From: Bacillota bacterium | GTDB taxonomy: Bacteria > Bacillota > Clostridia > Acetivibrionales > DTU013 | NCBI GenBank assembly: GCA_023399355.1 | Contig: JAEWQC010000314.1 | Coordinates: forward strand, 1 to 29,528 | Direction of reading: 5' to 3' | Length of the DNA: 29,528 nucleotides | Shown: positions 1 through 7,207 of the stretch, one piece after another | Layout of the letters: the number at the start of each line of letters is the position of its first letter | Position numbering within the stretch: the stretch's first letter is position 1 | Notes under the pieces: model-generated | What the model was told of the DNA's origin: nothing | What the model saw: only the letters and a program-made list of their open reading frames with translations | Database searches by the model: none | Program-made: the position numbers and the translations under genes

Positions 1-592
1 ACAACATGTAGGTGTTTAATTTATCAACCATATCCCTGTTTCTTGTACTATCCGACAGGATTTCCACGACAAGGGCCGGAGTTCCCATGTACCGTCCTTT
101 TTCATTAATATTGTTTTGAAGGTCACAGACTACCAGCAGATCAGGCTGAAAGACATCAGGCGTTTTGATATCCCTCTTTTTAAGACGGACATCAAAAGGG
201 GTCAGAAATACTCTGCATTTTTTGCCTTTGAAGTATTCACTGAAAATGATATGCAGTCTTCCGAGGATCTCCTGATGACCAATATTCGGAGAGGAAAGGA
301 TATAAATTTCCCCATTGAGCAACTCCATTCTCAGGGTACTTTTTTCCGAAATCTCTAAAAATTCTTCATAAGATACCTTCTTGCCGCCGTATTGGTAGTC
401 CAGTGCATTTTCCTTCACCAGGAAATACTGCTCGATGTCTGTGACATAAGGGGTCAATCTGGCTATTTTACCGCCGTTTTTGGTTATCACCACATCATTT
501 TGCTGTTCAACGAAATCCAGATACTTGCCCAGATTCTGCTTAAGCTCTGTAGCCGTGATGGAAACTCCTTCTTTATAATTAATAGATGTCAT
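1..592 (-). CDS. Phd/YefM antitoxin-like domain fused to Uma2-family nuclease-fold domain, C-terminus beyond window
   Basis: 197 codons are present on the minus strand before the window edge. The ATG follows AAGAAGGGGGTGATCTC, a strong ribosome site. Residues about 8-48 read as a Phd/YefM antitoxin-type DNA-binding domain (SITATELKQNLGKYLDFVE, then VVITKNGGKIARLTPY). From about residue 65 the protein reads as Uma2/DUF820, a PD-(D/E)XK nuclease fold: YEEFLEI, MELLNGEIYILSSPNIGHQE, RVFLTPFDVRLKKRD, QPDLLVVCD and PALVVEILSDST. The Asp of FDVRL and the Glu of VVEIL would be the metal ligands. Uma2 proteins are abundant in cyanobacteria and some Firmicutes and their role is not settled. The fusion suggests a self-regulating DNA-binding protein; that is inference. 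The missing C-terminus should hold the remaining active-site lysine region. Confidence 0.8.
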   Translation of the reverse strand, partial: MTSINYKEGVSITATELKQNLGKYLDFVEQQNDVVITKNGGKIARLTPYVTDIEQYFLVKENALDYQYGGKKVSYEEFLEISEKSTLRMELLNGEIYILSSPNIGHQEILGRLHIIFSEYFKGKKCRVFLTPFDVRLKKRDIKTPDVFQPDLLVVCDLQNNINEKGRYMGTPALVVEILSDSTRNRDMVDKLNTYML

Positions 593-610
593 GAGATCAC
601 CCCCTTCTTA

Positions 611-639
611 ATAATACCGTATCGAACGAAAAGACACAA
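611..639 (-). promoter_or_regulatory. Candidate promoter for the Phd-Uma2 gene
   Basis: On the minus strand TTGTGT (634-639) lies exactly 17 bases from TATTAT (611-616), a fair sigma-A match. Transcription would start at about 604, very near the ribosome site, so a second AT-rich -10 (TATTAT, 662-667) further upstream could be the real one. Confidence 0.35.
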
Positions 640-677
640 CAAAATCGCACGAAATATTTTAATAATATGTACGAAAA
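621..677. repeat. Three phased direct repeats upstream of Phd-Uma2 gene
   Basis: ATCGAACGAAA (621-631), ATCGCACGAAA (644-654) and ATGTACGAAA (667-676) start exactly 23 bases apart. The first lies inside the spacer of the candidate promoter and the others lie upstream of its -35. Regular phasing suggests binding sites for a regulator, possibly the Phd-like domain encoded just downstream. Confidence 0.6.
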
Positions 678-799
678 TTCATATGATTTGGTGCATGAAC
701 TGAAGTGTTGGTAGGACAGTATCATACTATTATTCGGTATATTTAGTAAAGTATTGGAACTACAGCATTATCAAACTAATTTAAAATAATTCTTTATTA

Positions 800-833
800 T
801 GACATGCGGCTGTCACATTTTGTTTTATATAAT
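800..833 (+). promoter_or_regulatory. Candidate promoter with inverted repeat before BtrH-like gene
   Basis: TATAAT stands at 828-833, about 25 bases before the start codon. The -35 zone holds no good hexamer but holds a perfect inverted repeat, TGACA-N6-TGTCA (800-815), which could bind an activator or repressor. Confidence 0.4.
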
Positions 834-858
834 CTAGACATTGGAAGGAGATGATGTT

Positions 859-1839
859 ATGGCTCATATCATCGAGAACGTGAAACCGTTCATCGGCAAG
901 CATTGTGAAACTACGGCGACCGGAACATTGCTGAAACATATAGGGATTAAACTGTCCGAACCTATGCTTTTTGGTATTGGGGAAGGACTGGGCTTTATAT
1001 TTTGGAACATGAAGTCAATGGGCTTCCCATTCATAGGCGGAAGAATCAAGCAGGATGTTTTAACTCAAAATATCTCAAGAAATTTGAATTTGCACCTGGA
1101 GGTTGAGGAAACGGCGTCACCCAAAAAGGCATGGGAAAATGTAAGAAATAGGATTGATCAAAACATTCCGGTTGGACTGAAACTGGATTGCTATCATCTG
1201 GATTACTTCACGACCAAAATACATTTTGCGGGACATTATGTGGCTATGTATGGTTATGACGAGACATCTGCCTATTTGGCGGATACCGGCTTGCAGCAGG
1301 TAAAAACTTCACTTGGCAGTCTCGAACTGGCCAGGAATGAAAAAGGTCCGATGTCTTCAAAAAATTTGAGTTATACAATACAAAGATCAGAAAAAGACTA
1401 TGACCTGAAAACATCGGTTTTGACTGCTATAAGAAATAACGCACGCGATTATCTGAACCCGCCCATAAGGAATATCGGATATAAGGGAGTGATGAAAGCC
1501 AGCGAAGAGATAAAACAATGGTTTATCAGCAGCAAGGACATTAAAAGCGAATTTGGAACAACGGCTATGCTAATGGAAGAGGGCGGTACCGGAGGAGCTC
1601 TGTTCAGAAATATGTACCGGAATTTTCTAAAAGAAAGTGTTGATTTACTCGGAACAGAAAGACTGAATGATGTGTATGGAATGTTTTCCGAAATAGCGAT
1701 TTTATGGACGGAAGTTTCCGGTTTGTTTGAAAAGGCGGCGGAATCGGGAAGGATGGATCCTATCCTTCAAGCATCCCAAATATTGATTGAATTATCCCTT
1801 AAGGAAAAAAGTGCGATGGAATTATTACTGGAAGTATAA
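859..1839 (+). CDS. BtrH N-terminal domain / DUF4872 protein
   Basis: A 326-residue protein. The ATG at 859 is chosen because AAGGAG (845-850) lies 8 bases upstream; an in-frame TTG at 841 has no ribosome site. The N-terminus matches the BtrH family, named for the butirosin acyltransferase, which has a papain/C39-peptidase-like fold: KHCETTATGTLLKHIG (about 14-29), LSEPMLFGIGEGLGF (32-46), then HFAGHYVAMYGYD (122-134) and LADTG (140-144). Cys16, His126 and Asp142 are placed like a Cys-His-Asp triad. The second half fits DUF4872, the usual partner domain. No aminoglycoside or carrier-protein genes are nearby, so the substrate is unknown. It may transfer an acyl group or cleave an amide. The next gene, 105 bases on, could be co-transcribed. 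Confidence 0.75.
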   Translation: MAHIIENVKPFIGKHCETTATGTLLKHIGIKLSEPMLFGIGEGLGFIFWNMKSMGFPFIGGRIKQDVLTQNISRNLNLHLEVEETASPKKAWENVRNRIDQNIPVGLKLDCYHLDYFTTKIHFAGHYVAMYGYDETSAYLADTGLQQVKTSLGSLELARNEKGPMSSKNLSYTIQRSEKDYDLKTSVLTAIRNNARDYLNPPIRNIGYKGVMKASEEIKQWFISSKDIKSEFGTTAMLMEEGGTGGALFRNMYRNFLKESVDLLGTERLNDVYGMFSEIAILWTEVSGLFEKAAESGRMDPILQASQILIELSLKEKSAMELLLEV

Positions 1840-1944
1840 AAACATGTAAGGTTTCCCTTATTTTAAGTCGAAATAGGCAATGGACGTTTTAATGGATCTA
1901 TTAAGTGTGTAAATGGGAGCTTCTGTTATTTGGGAGGGAATTGT

Positions 1945-2421
1945 ATGATAACAAATGATCCTGGTATTAAGCAAAATGCAACTCTTCTTTTTAATGACAG
2001 CGTTAGGGTCTCCGGTCAAAATACCACACTGACGGCTGCGAAATCATTTCAAGAGGTAATGAACGGGTTGCCTGGCAGTAATGAAACGAACAGAGGAAAT
2101 CAGAGCAGCCTGGATCCAAAAGATTGTTATGCAGATTTAAAATACAAGCTCTCAGGAGTAAATAAAACAAGTGCCGGTGATGCGGTTAAATCGGAGAAGA
2201 AAGTAGAGTTTGCAGTAAGATGGCTTGCAAACTATCTTGGAATAAAACCCTCCTTTTTACTGGCCGTCTTTAATGAACTGGATATCAACCCGAATGATAT
2301 GGCCGATCAATCAAAATTTCTCGAGATCATTAATAAATTAGCTGAACATTTTAACCTGAATGAAAAACAAAAGAAAGAAATGACCGAAAATATGGGAGCG
2401 ATTCTTGGGTTCTCATTTTAG
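1945..2421 (+). CDS. Hypothetical protein, 158 residues
   Basis: Not recognised. The ATG at 1945 follows GGGAGGG (1932-1938) at good spacing; an in-frame TTG at 1930 precedes this site and is unlikely. The first 75 residues are polar and rich in Asn, Ser and Thr, probably disordered. From about residue 85 the sequence looks like a compact helical domain: VRWLANYLGIKPSFLLAVFN, then ELDINPNDMAD and KFLEIINKLAEHFNLNEKQK, ending MGAILGFSF. There is no signal peptide, transmembrane segment or cysteine pattern. It sits 105 bases after the BtrH-like gene on the same strand. The stop codon lies inside the first unit of a 14-bp tandem repeat. Confidence 0.6.
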   Translation: MITNDPGIKQNATLLFNDSVRVSGQNTTLTAAKSFQEVMNGLPGSNETNRGNQSSLDPKDCYADLKYKLSGVNKTSAGDAVKSEKKVEFAVRWLANYLGIKPSFLLAVFNELDINPNDMADQSKFLEIINKLAEHFNLNEKQKKEMTENMGAILGFSF

Positions 2422-2454
2422 CTACATCATTTTAGCTATATCATTTTAGCCAAA
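2413..2454. repeat. 14-bp tandem repeat, 3 units, spanning a stop codon
   Basis: TCATTTTAGCTACA (2413-2426), TCATTTTAGCTATA (2427-2440) and TCATTTTAGCCAAA (2441-2454) are head-to-tail. The first unit contains the TAG stop of the preceding gene, so the array looks like slippage duplication of the gene end. Confidence 0.85.
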
Positions 2455-2460
2455 TTTCTC

Positions 2461-2491
2461 TTGACTCTGCACCTGCGTTATGGTTTATTCT
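2461..2491 (+). promoter_or_regulatory. Candidate MerR-type promoter with long spacer
   Basis: TTGACT (2461-2466) and TATTCT (2486-2491) are separated by 19 bases. A stretched 19-20 bp spacer is the hallmark of MerR-controlled promoters, and a MerR gene follows. A 17-base spacing would use the poorer TTTATT. No clear dyad was identified in the spacer. Confidence 0.35.
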
Positions 2492-2577
2492 GTTAATAAG
2501 CTATGGCGCTTTTTAATTTAACAGGCTATAAGCAGCTTGTGACTTATGTTTGACAATGCAGGGGGCGTATTCATATT

Positions 2578-3039
2578 ATGGTGTATTTTAAAATAGGTGA
2601 AGTAGCCGCAATGTTCGACATTTCAATCAGAGCAATACGGCTTTATGATAAAATGAGGCTCTTCAGTCCCGAGTATACGGATGAACAGACCGGATACCGG
2701 TATTATACCGTCGATCAGCTTCCGCTTCTGAACACTATTCTTGTACTCAAAGCCATCGGTGTCAAGCTGATCGATATCAAACACCTTGTCGACAAGGGCC
2801 TGGAACCTGAAGAACTTGCAAACACCATGAAAGCCATGAAGGACTACTGGGAGAATCAGATCGAGATCGCCAGATTCAATATCGAAAATATTGATAAAAT
2901 CAAATCTGCCGCCTGTTCAAAACTCAAACAAAATGAGAAAGAGGGCAAGGAGTTGCCGGACGCATATAAAATGGCAAGACTGGTATGCCTGGAGAATGTT
3001 AAAACAGAAACGACCCTTTCCGAAGCTCTCTGGTTATAG
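2578..3039 (+). CDS. MerR family transcriptional regulator
   Basis: A 153-residue protein with the N-terminal MerR winged helix-turn-helix: FKIGEVAAMFDISIRAIRLY (4-23), DKMRLFSPEYTDEQTGYRYY (24-43), then DQLPLLNTILVLKAIGVKL. The region from about 75 to 120 is a long helix, as in the MerR dimerisation coiled coil. The short C-terminal tail has no recognisable drug-binding domain, and its single cysteines do not make an obvious metal site. The ATG has only a modest ribosome site (CAGGGGGCG, about 10 bases upstream). The stop is 7 bases before the next gene, so it is the first gene of a three-gene operon with two MutS-like ATPases and probably controls it. The inducer is unknown. Confidence 0.85.
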   Translation: MVYFKIGEVAAMFDISIRAIRLYDKMRLFSPEYTDEQTGYRYYTVDQLPLLNTILVLKAIGVKLIDIKHLVDKGLEPEELANTMKAMKDYWENQIEIARFNIENIDKIKSAACSKLKQNEKEGKELPDAYKMARLVCLENVKTETTLSEALWL

Positions 3040-3046
3040 TGAGGTT

Positions 3047-4597
3047 ATGATGATGTTCAACAATAATTCCGAGTACCATAGCATTTTATTTAATACTGCA
3101 GACATGCACTTGCCGGAAGAACAGTGTGCCAAACCTGATTTCTTTATGAATTTGAATCTGGATCAGGTCGTGGATGCGATTGTTGACGGCAAAGAAGAAT
3201 ACAATCTGAAGCCTTTTTTCTATCAGAACCTGCAGGATACTTCGACGGTTCATTACAGGCTTGATATCATGAGGGAGCTTGAAAATACTGAATTACTCAA
3301 CAGCATTGTTGCCTTCTCCGCTAAAATGAAAAAGATCAGGGAGTATATCGGCTTCAGCCGGAAGGTCCACAATTCTCACCAACGTGAGAAATGGCATCTT
3401 GATGCGGCAAATCAGTATTGCAGCTCCCTAATGGAGCTAAAGCGGTCATTAACGGAAGTTCAACTGGATTCCAGAGGTTTAACCGCTTTTTATAGTTGGT
3501 TGACGGACTATATCCAGTCGGATAGCTTTAAATCATTATCAGCGAATACCCATGATCTAATAAATGCATTTAATAATATTCGATACAGTATACGACTGGA
3601 AAGCGGCAAAGTGACTATCGACCCCGATACAGGCACGGAAGATTACTGTGCTGAGATTAATGGCACATTTGCGAAGTTCAGTGAAGTGGAGTTTGATTAC
3701 CGGATTCAATTCTTTTCCGAACTGGAAATGTGTGAACTGGAGAATAAAATCCTTGAATTGGTCAGGAAGTCGAATATGGATGTATTTGCAGAACTGGATA
3801 TATTCGCTGGAAAGCATGCTGATTTTATTGCCCCTGCTATCATGTGCTTTGACAGGGAAATCCAGTTCTATGTTTCATACCTGGAGTACATTGGGAAGCT
3901 AAAGCGCCGCGGACTGGAATTTGCATATCCCGAGGTAACTTTGGATAAAAGGTTAGAAGTGACGGGAGGGTATGATCTGGCCCTGGCATATAAAAACAAG
4001 GATTTGGCTATGCCGGTTGTCCCGAATGATTTTACTCTGGGAAATGGAGAACGGATATTCATTTTGACCGGACCTAATCAGGGAGGCAAAACTACCTTTG
4101 CAAGGGCCTTCGGGCAAATCCTCTTTCTGGCTTCCATCGGTTGTCCCGTACCGTGCAGAAAAGCGGGGCTCTTTCTTTTTGACCGGCTTTTTACCCACTT
4201 CTCAACTGAAGAAAGTCCCGGATTGAATGCCGGCAGGCTGAAGGAGGAACTGATCCGGCTGAACTGCATCATGAAGGATATTACCTCAAACAGCATTGTC
4301 GTGCTGAATGAATTGTTTGCAACCACGACTTCCCACGATGCTTATACAATGGGTAAAAGAATTCTGGAACGGTTCATTTCACTCGATTGCGTTTGCCTGT
4401 ATGTAACGCATATACATGAACTTGCCGCCATCAGTGAAAAGATGATAAGTCTTGCAGCTACGGTTATCTCCGGAAAGGATGCCATACGAACCTATAAAAT
4501 TGTCAGGAAGCCTGCAGACGGGTTAGCCTATGCAAATACAATCACTGCGAAATATGATCTGTCTTTTAGCCGGATAAAGGAGCGTATCGGACAATGA
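3047..4597 (+). CDS. MutS-like ATPase, first of a tandem pair
   Basis: About 516 residues. Three ATG codons lie in a row (3047, 3050, 3053) behind AGTGAGG (3038-3044), so the exact start is uncertain by two residues. The C-terminal third is a MutS domain V ATPase: Walker A GPNQGGKTT (342-350), FTHFSTEESPGLNAGRLKEE (382-401) in the signature region, Walker B-like SIVVLNELFATTT (416-428) and the His loop YVTHIHEL (452-459). Walker B has Asn421-Glu422 where MutS has Asp-Glu. The first 330 residues are helical and resemble the MutS core/lever region. The mismatch-recognition domain and its Phe-X-Glu motif are not seen, nor is a Smr nuclease domain. It overlaps the next gene by 4 bases (ATGA), implying coupled translation and perhaps a heterodimer. 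Role unknown. Confidence 0.85.
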   Translation: MMMFNNNSEYHSILFNTADMHLPEEQCAKPDFFMNLNLDQVVDAIVDGKEEYNLKPFFYQNLQDTSTVHYRLDIMRELENTELLNSIVAFSAKMKKIREYIGFSRKVHNSHQREKWHLDAANQYCSSLMELKRSLTEVQLDSRGLTAFYSWLTDYIQSDSFKSLSANTHDLINAFNNIRYSIRLESGKVTIDPDTGTEDYCAEINGTFAKFSEVEFDYRIQFFSELEMCELENKILELVRKSNMDVFAELDIFAGKHADFIAPAIMCFDREIQFYVSYLEYIGKLKRRGLEFAYPEVTLDKRLEVTGGYDLALAYKNKDLAMPVVPNDFTLGNGERIFILTGPNQGGKTTFARAFGQILFLASIGCPVPCRKAGLFLFDRLFTHFSTEESPGLNAGRLKEELIRLNCIMKDITSNSIVVLNELFATTTSHDAYTMGKRILERFISLDCVCLYVTHIHELAAISEKMISLAATVISGKDAIRTYKIVRKPADGLAYANTITAKYDLSFSRIKERIGQ

Positions 4598-6108
4598 AGC
4601 CATTTTTGCTTTTTGATGTGTATGAGGAAAAAAGTCGAAGGAAAAGGTCGAATGACAATGAACTGACGGAGGATTTGAATTTATCGGTTATTTTTCAAGC
4701 CATGTCCCAAAAGGATAAATTTCTATACCAAACCGCCAAGAACGTTGTACTGAACAGCTTAACGGACATCAGCACCTTGATTTACAGGCAGAAGGTACTG
4801 CAGGATTGTCTTAATAACAAGGCTGTGACAGAAAAATTTTACACCCTTGCAACAGATGTATTGAACGAAGCCGCCGATTACGTGCAAAATATGCAGCCGA
4901 GCTATTCAAAAATCATTTCTACATCTACGAAGCTTATGAATTCCGTTGCTTTGTTCGAAGTGTTGGTTGTAAAGCTTGAAAGGCTCCGTTCCTTATCTCG
5001 TCCGGCAGAAAAGGAATTTCACTCTGAAGGGTTTTCCAGATTTTATGGTCAGCAGACAGATTATTTGACAGACGGATTTTTTGTTAATTTGAAACAGAAT
5101 ATATCGGATCTTAAATATCTGTCCGAAGGGGGCAAAATTGTTATCGGATCGGGGATGGGTACCGGAATGAAAGGGACCGGTCATATTCTCAGGAGGATTT
5201 CCAGATATACTTCTCAGGAAAATTCCAATAAAAAATTGAAAAGGAATGCTGCGGACAATGAGATCTTTCTTGACAACAACCGTCTGGCAAATAGTGCGAG
5301 AGAGGTGGAGGATGCGGCGCTGATCCATATCCTGAGGCTGATCAATCATTTTAACAGCAGTATGTTGGATTATTTCGAACAACTGCATTATGAGGCCGGG
5401 TTCTATTTAGGCTGTATCAATTTGCACAACATCCTTTCAGATATCCTTGCTCCAATAACTTTCCCCGTTCCGGAGGGAACCGGCAACAGGAATCTGGTGT
5501 TTGACAGACTGTATGACGTCAGTCTGGCCTTGAATGAGAAAGAGATACCGGTAGGAAATACTTTGAAAGCCAGTGAAAAGACCCTGCTGATTATAACAGG
5601 TGCAAACCAGGGAGGCAAGACGACATTTTTGAGAAGCATCGGGATCGCACAGCTCTTTATGCAATGCGGGATGTTTGTCCCTTCAGCTTACTATGCCGCC
5701 AATGTTTGTGACCGGATTTTTACGCATTTCACTAGGGAAGAAGATGCCGGTATGAATAGCGGCAAGCTTGATGAAGAACTGTTGAGAATGAACAATATCA
5801 TTGAGCAGATTTCTGTAAACTCCATGCTGCTAGTCAACGAACCTCTTGCAACAACGACAGAAAGAGAAGGCTCGGAAATTGCATCCGAAATAGTCACTGC
5901 ACTTTATGAGCTGGGAGTGAAGGTTCTTTTCGTCACACATCTATATGAGTTTTCAGATCACCTATACTGTTTGAATTTGACCCAAGCTCTGTTCCTGAGG
6001 GCGGAAAGAAGTGAAAACGGCGGCAGGACGTTCTGCATCAAGCCAGGCTGCCCGTTGCACACCAGCTACGGAGAAGATTTGTTCAACAGCATTATGAAGG
6101 TAGTTTAG
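4594..6108 (+). CDS. MutS-like ATPase, second of a tandem pair
   Basis: A 504-residue paralogue of the gene before it, starting within its stop codon (ATGA) behind AAAGGAGCG. Walker A is GANQGGKTT (336-344), the signature region is FTHFTREEDAGMNSGKLDEE (376-395), Walker B-like is MLLVNEPLATTT (411-422) and the His loop is FVTHLYEF (446-453). It has the same Asn-Glu Walker B variant (Asn415-Glu416) as its neighbour. Residues 43-72 (FLYQTAKNVVLNSLTDISTL, then IYRQKVLQD) resemble the start of the MutS core domain. A Gly-rich stretch (GGKIVIGSGMGTGMKGTG, 179-196) is an insertion not present in the first copy. No mismatch-binding or nuclease domain is visible. Paired, translationally coupled genes suggest the two proteins act together, as eukaryotic MutS homologues do. 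Confidence 0.85.
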   Translation: MKPFLLFDVYEEKSRRKRSNDNELTEDLNLSVIFQAMSQKDKFLYQTAKNVVLNSLTDISTLIYRQKVLQDCLNNKAVTEKFYTLATDVLNEAADYVQNMQPSYSKIISTSTKLMNSVALFEVLVVKLERLRSLSRPAEKEFHSEGFSRFYGQQTDYLTDGFFVNLKQNISDLKYLSEGGKIVIGSGMGTGMKGTGHILRRISRYTSQENSNKKLKRNAADNEIFLDNNRLANSAREVEDAALIHILRLINHFNSSMLDYFEQLHYEAGFYLGCINLHNILSDILAPITFPVPEGTGNRNLVFDRLYDVSLALNEKEIPVGNTLKASEKTLLIITGANQGGKTTFLRSIGIAQLFMQCGMFVPSAYYAANVCDRIFTHFTREEDAGMNSGKLDEELLRMNNIIEQISVNSMLLVNEPLATTTEREGSEIASEIVTALYELGVKVLFVTHLYEFSDHLYCLNLTQALFLRAERSENGGRTFCIKPGCPLHTSYGEDLFNSIMKVV

Positions 6109-6122
6109 TTCTTTTGTAATTC

Positions 6123-6179
6123 ATAAAATGTTGACAGAAATCCTATAGCAATCTCTCTGCCGGTCTGATAAAATGTTTT
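6123..6179 (+). repeat. Repeated intergenic element, copy A
   Basis: Contains AAATGTTGACAGAAATC, then CTATAGCAATCTCT, then GATAAAATGTTTTT. The same blocks in the same order occur at 8467-8520. It lies just before the small coiled-coil gene. TGATAAAAT (6166-6174) would serve as an extended -10, so the element may be part of a promoter region; TTGACA (6131-6136) is too far away to be its -35. Confidence 0.6.
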
Positions 6180-6202
6180 TGTAAAGAGGGAGTGTGCAGA
6201 GC

Positions 6203-6511
6203 ATGGAAGATAAATCTTTTGATCTATTGACAAAGATGTATGGCGAATTTTCAGAGTTCAGGAATGATATTACGCAAAAAGTTGGAGATCTAACGCAAAA
6301 AGTTGAGGATCTAACGCAAAAAGTAGATAAAAACAGCAACCATATACTGAGGCTCGAAAATGATCTGAAGAACAACATTAAAGCTCTTTATGACGGCTAT
6401 GAACAAACTTATGAAAAGCTCATAGTGGTGGAAAAGAAAGTGGATGCACTTTCCGATAAGGTTGAAAATCAAGAAGTGGAGATTAAGGTGATCAAAGGCG
6501 GAAAAGCTTAA
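6203..6511 (+). CDS. Small coiled-coil protein, 102 residues
   Basis: The ATG at 6203 is preferred because GAGGGAG (6186-6192) lies 10 bases upstream; an in-frame GTG at 6194 is too close. The protein is almost entirely coiled coil: FRNDITQKVGDLTQKVEDLT, followed by a third copy of the heptad, then RLENDLKNNIKALYDGYEQT and VEKKVDALSDKVENQEVEIK. Three heptads (TQKV-G/E-DL) are encoded by 21-bp tandem repeats. It has no signal peptide or membrane segment. It resembles the many small Firmicute proteins of helical repeats with no assigned role. It faces the tetR gene convergently with only 10 bases between stops and could be independent of the MutS-like operon upstream. Confidence 0.75.
   Translation: MEDKSFDLLTKMYGEFSEFRNDITQKVGDLTQKVEDLTQKVDKNSNHILRLENDLKNNIKALYDGYEQTYEKLIVVEKKVDALSDKVENQEVEIKVIKGGKA
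6272..6331 (+). repeat. 21-bp in-frame tandem repeat encoding heptads
   Basis: Two full units starting ACGCAAAAAGTT (6272-6292 and 6293-6313) and a partial third (6314-6331) code for TQKVGDL, TQKVEDL and TQKVDK. The unit length equals one coiled-coil heptad, so expansion or contraction would keep the helix in register. Confidence 0.85.
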
Positions 6512-6521
6512 GTACGTACTG

Positions 6522-7166
6522 CTACCCTCTCAATGAATTGATCAGCATATCAATTGTAGATTTTACAAATACATTAATGTCCAGGTTAAAATGCTTCGTA
6601 TAGTGATCACCGGTCAGGGAAAGCAACTGAAAAAAGCCGGTGGCTATAAAAATGGAAGAATAGGCAAGACTGGATATGTCCAGCTCGGAGCGGATGCTTC
6701 CGTCCGATTTCCCCTCGATAAAAGCCCCAAGCAGTTCTTCAGAAACCTGTTTATCAAAATCCATGTATTTCTGGCGTTGTGGTACATCCATATCTTTAGA
6801 GTTAGATTTTATGATACCGCTCATGTTCATAAGCTGCAGCATCTGTGGAAATTTGCAAAAGAATTCATAATAGGCATTATATGAAAGCCGGATCTTTTCC
6901 AGGCCTGTTTTACCAGCCCGGCTTCGGGCTTTCATCAATTCAAAAAGACGTTTATAACTTTTTAGTGCGACTGCAAAGAACAAATCCTCTTTATTTGTAA
7001 AATATCTATAGATTGTTCTCTTGGTATATTCTGATTTCTTTGCAAGATCATCCATGGAAACTTTATCGAACCCATATATGCAGAATAATTCTTCAGCTTT
7101 AGCAGCAATCGCCTCTTCCCGATCCAACTGCTCCCGTTCGCGTCTTGTAAGTTCTTTCAAAAACAT
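6522..7166 (-). CDS. TetR/AcrR family transcriptional regulator
   Basis: A 214-residue protein. The N-terminal DNA-binding domain is typical of TetR: AEELFCIYGFDKVSMDDLAK (26-45) followed by KSEYTKRTIYRYFTNKEDLF (46-65). The remainder is an all-helical ligand-binding domain with no specific family mark. The start at 7166 has AGGGAGAG directly upstream. The gene is divergent from the EFR1 flavodoxin-ferredoxin gene, and three palindromic half-site pairs fill the shared control region (7201-7255), so it probably represses itself and that gene. Ligand unknown. It converges on the coiled-coil gene with a 10-base gap and no visible terminator between them. Confidence 0.9.
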   Translation of the reverse strand: MFLKELTRREREQLDREEAIAAKAEELFCIYGFDKVSMDDLAKKSEYTKRTIYRYFTNKEDLFFAVALKSYKRLFELMKARSRAGKTGLEKIRLSYNAYYEFFCKFPQMLQLMNMSGIIKSNSKDMDVPQRQKYMDFDKQVSEELLGAFIEGKSDGSIRSELDISSLAYSSIFIATGFFQLLSLTGDHYTKHFNLDINVFVKSTIDMLINSLRG

Positions 7167-7178
7167 CTCTCCCTGCTA

Positions 7179-7207
7179 TTGACAAATCAGACTTCACTAA
7201 GTATACT
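7179..7207 (+). promoter_or_regulatory. Near-consensus sigma-A promoter toward the EFR1 gene
   Basis: TTGACA (7179-7184), 17 bases, TATACT (7202-7207). The -10 lies inside the first TetR palindrome, so repressor binding would block it. The transcript would have a leader of about 315 bases before the EFR1 start codon. Confidence 0.75.

Noticed and set aside
392..703. Plus-strand frames at 116-358 and 392-703
   Set aside because: They lie opposite the Phd-Uma2 gene or its promoter, with no family resemblance or ribosome site.
2891..3046. Upstream extension of the first MutS-like gene inside the MerR gene
   Set aside because: The extra residues are an out-of-frame reading of MerR coding sequence; the ribosome site lies after the MerR stop.
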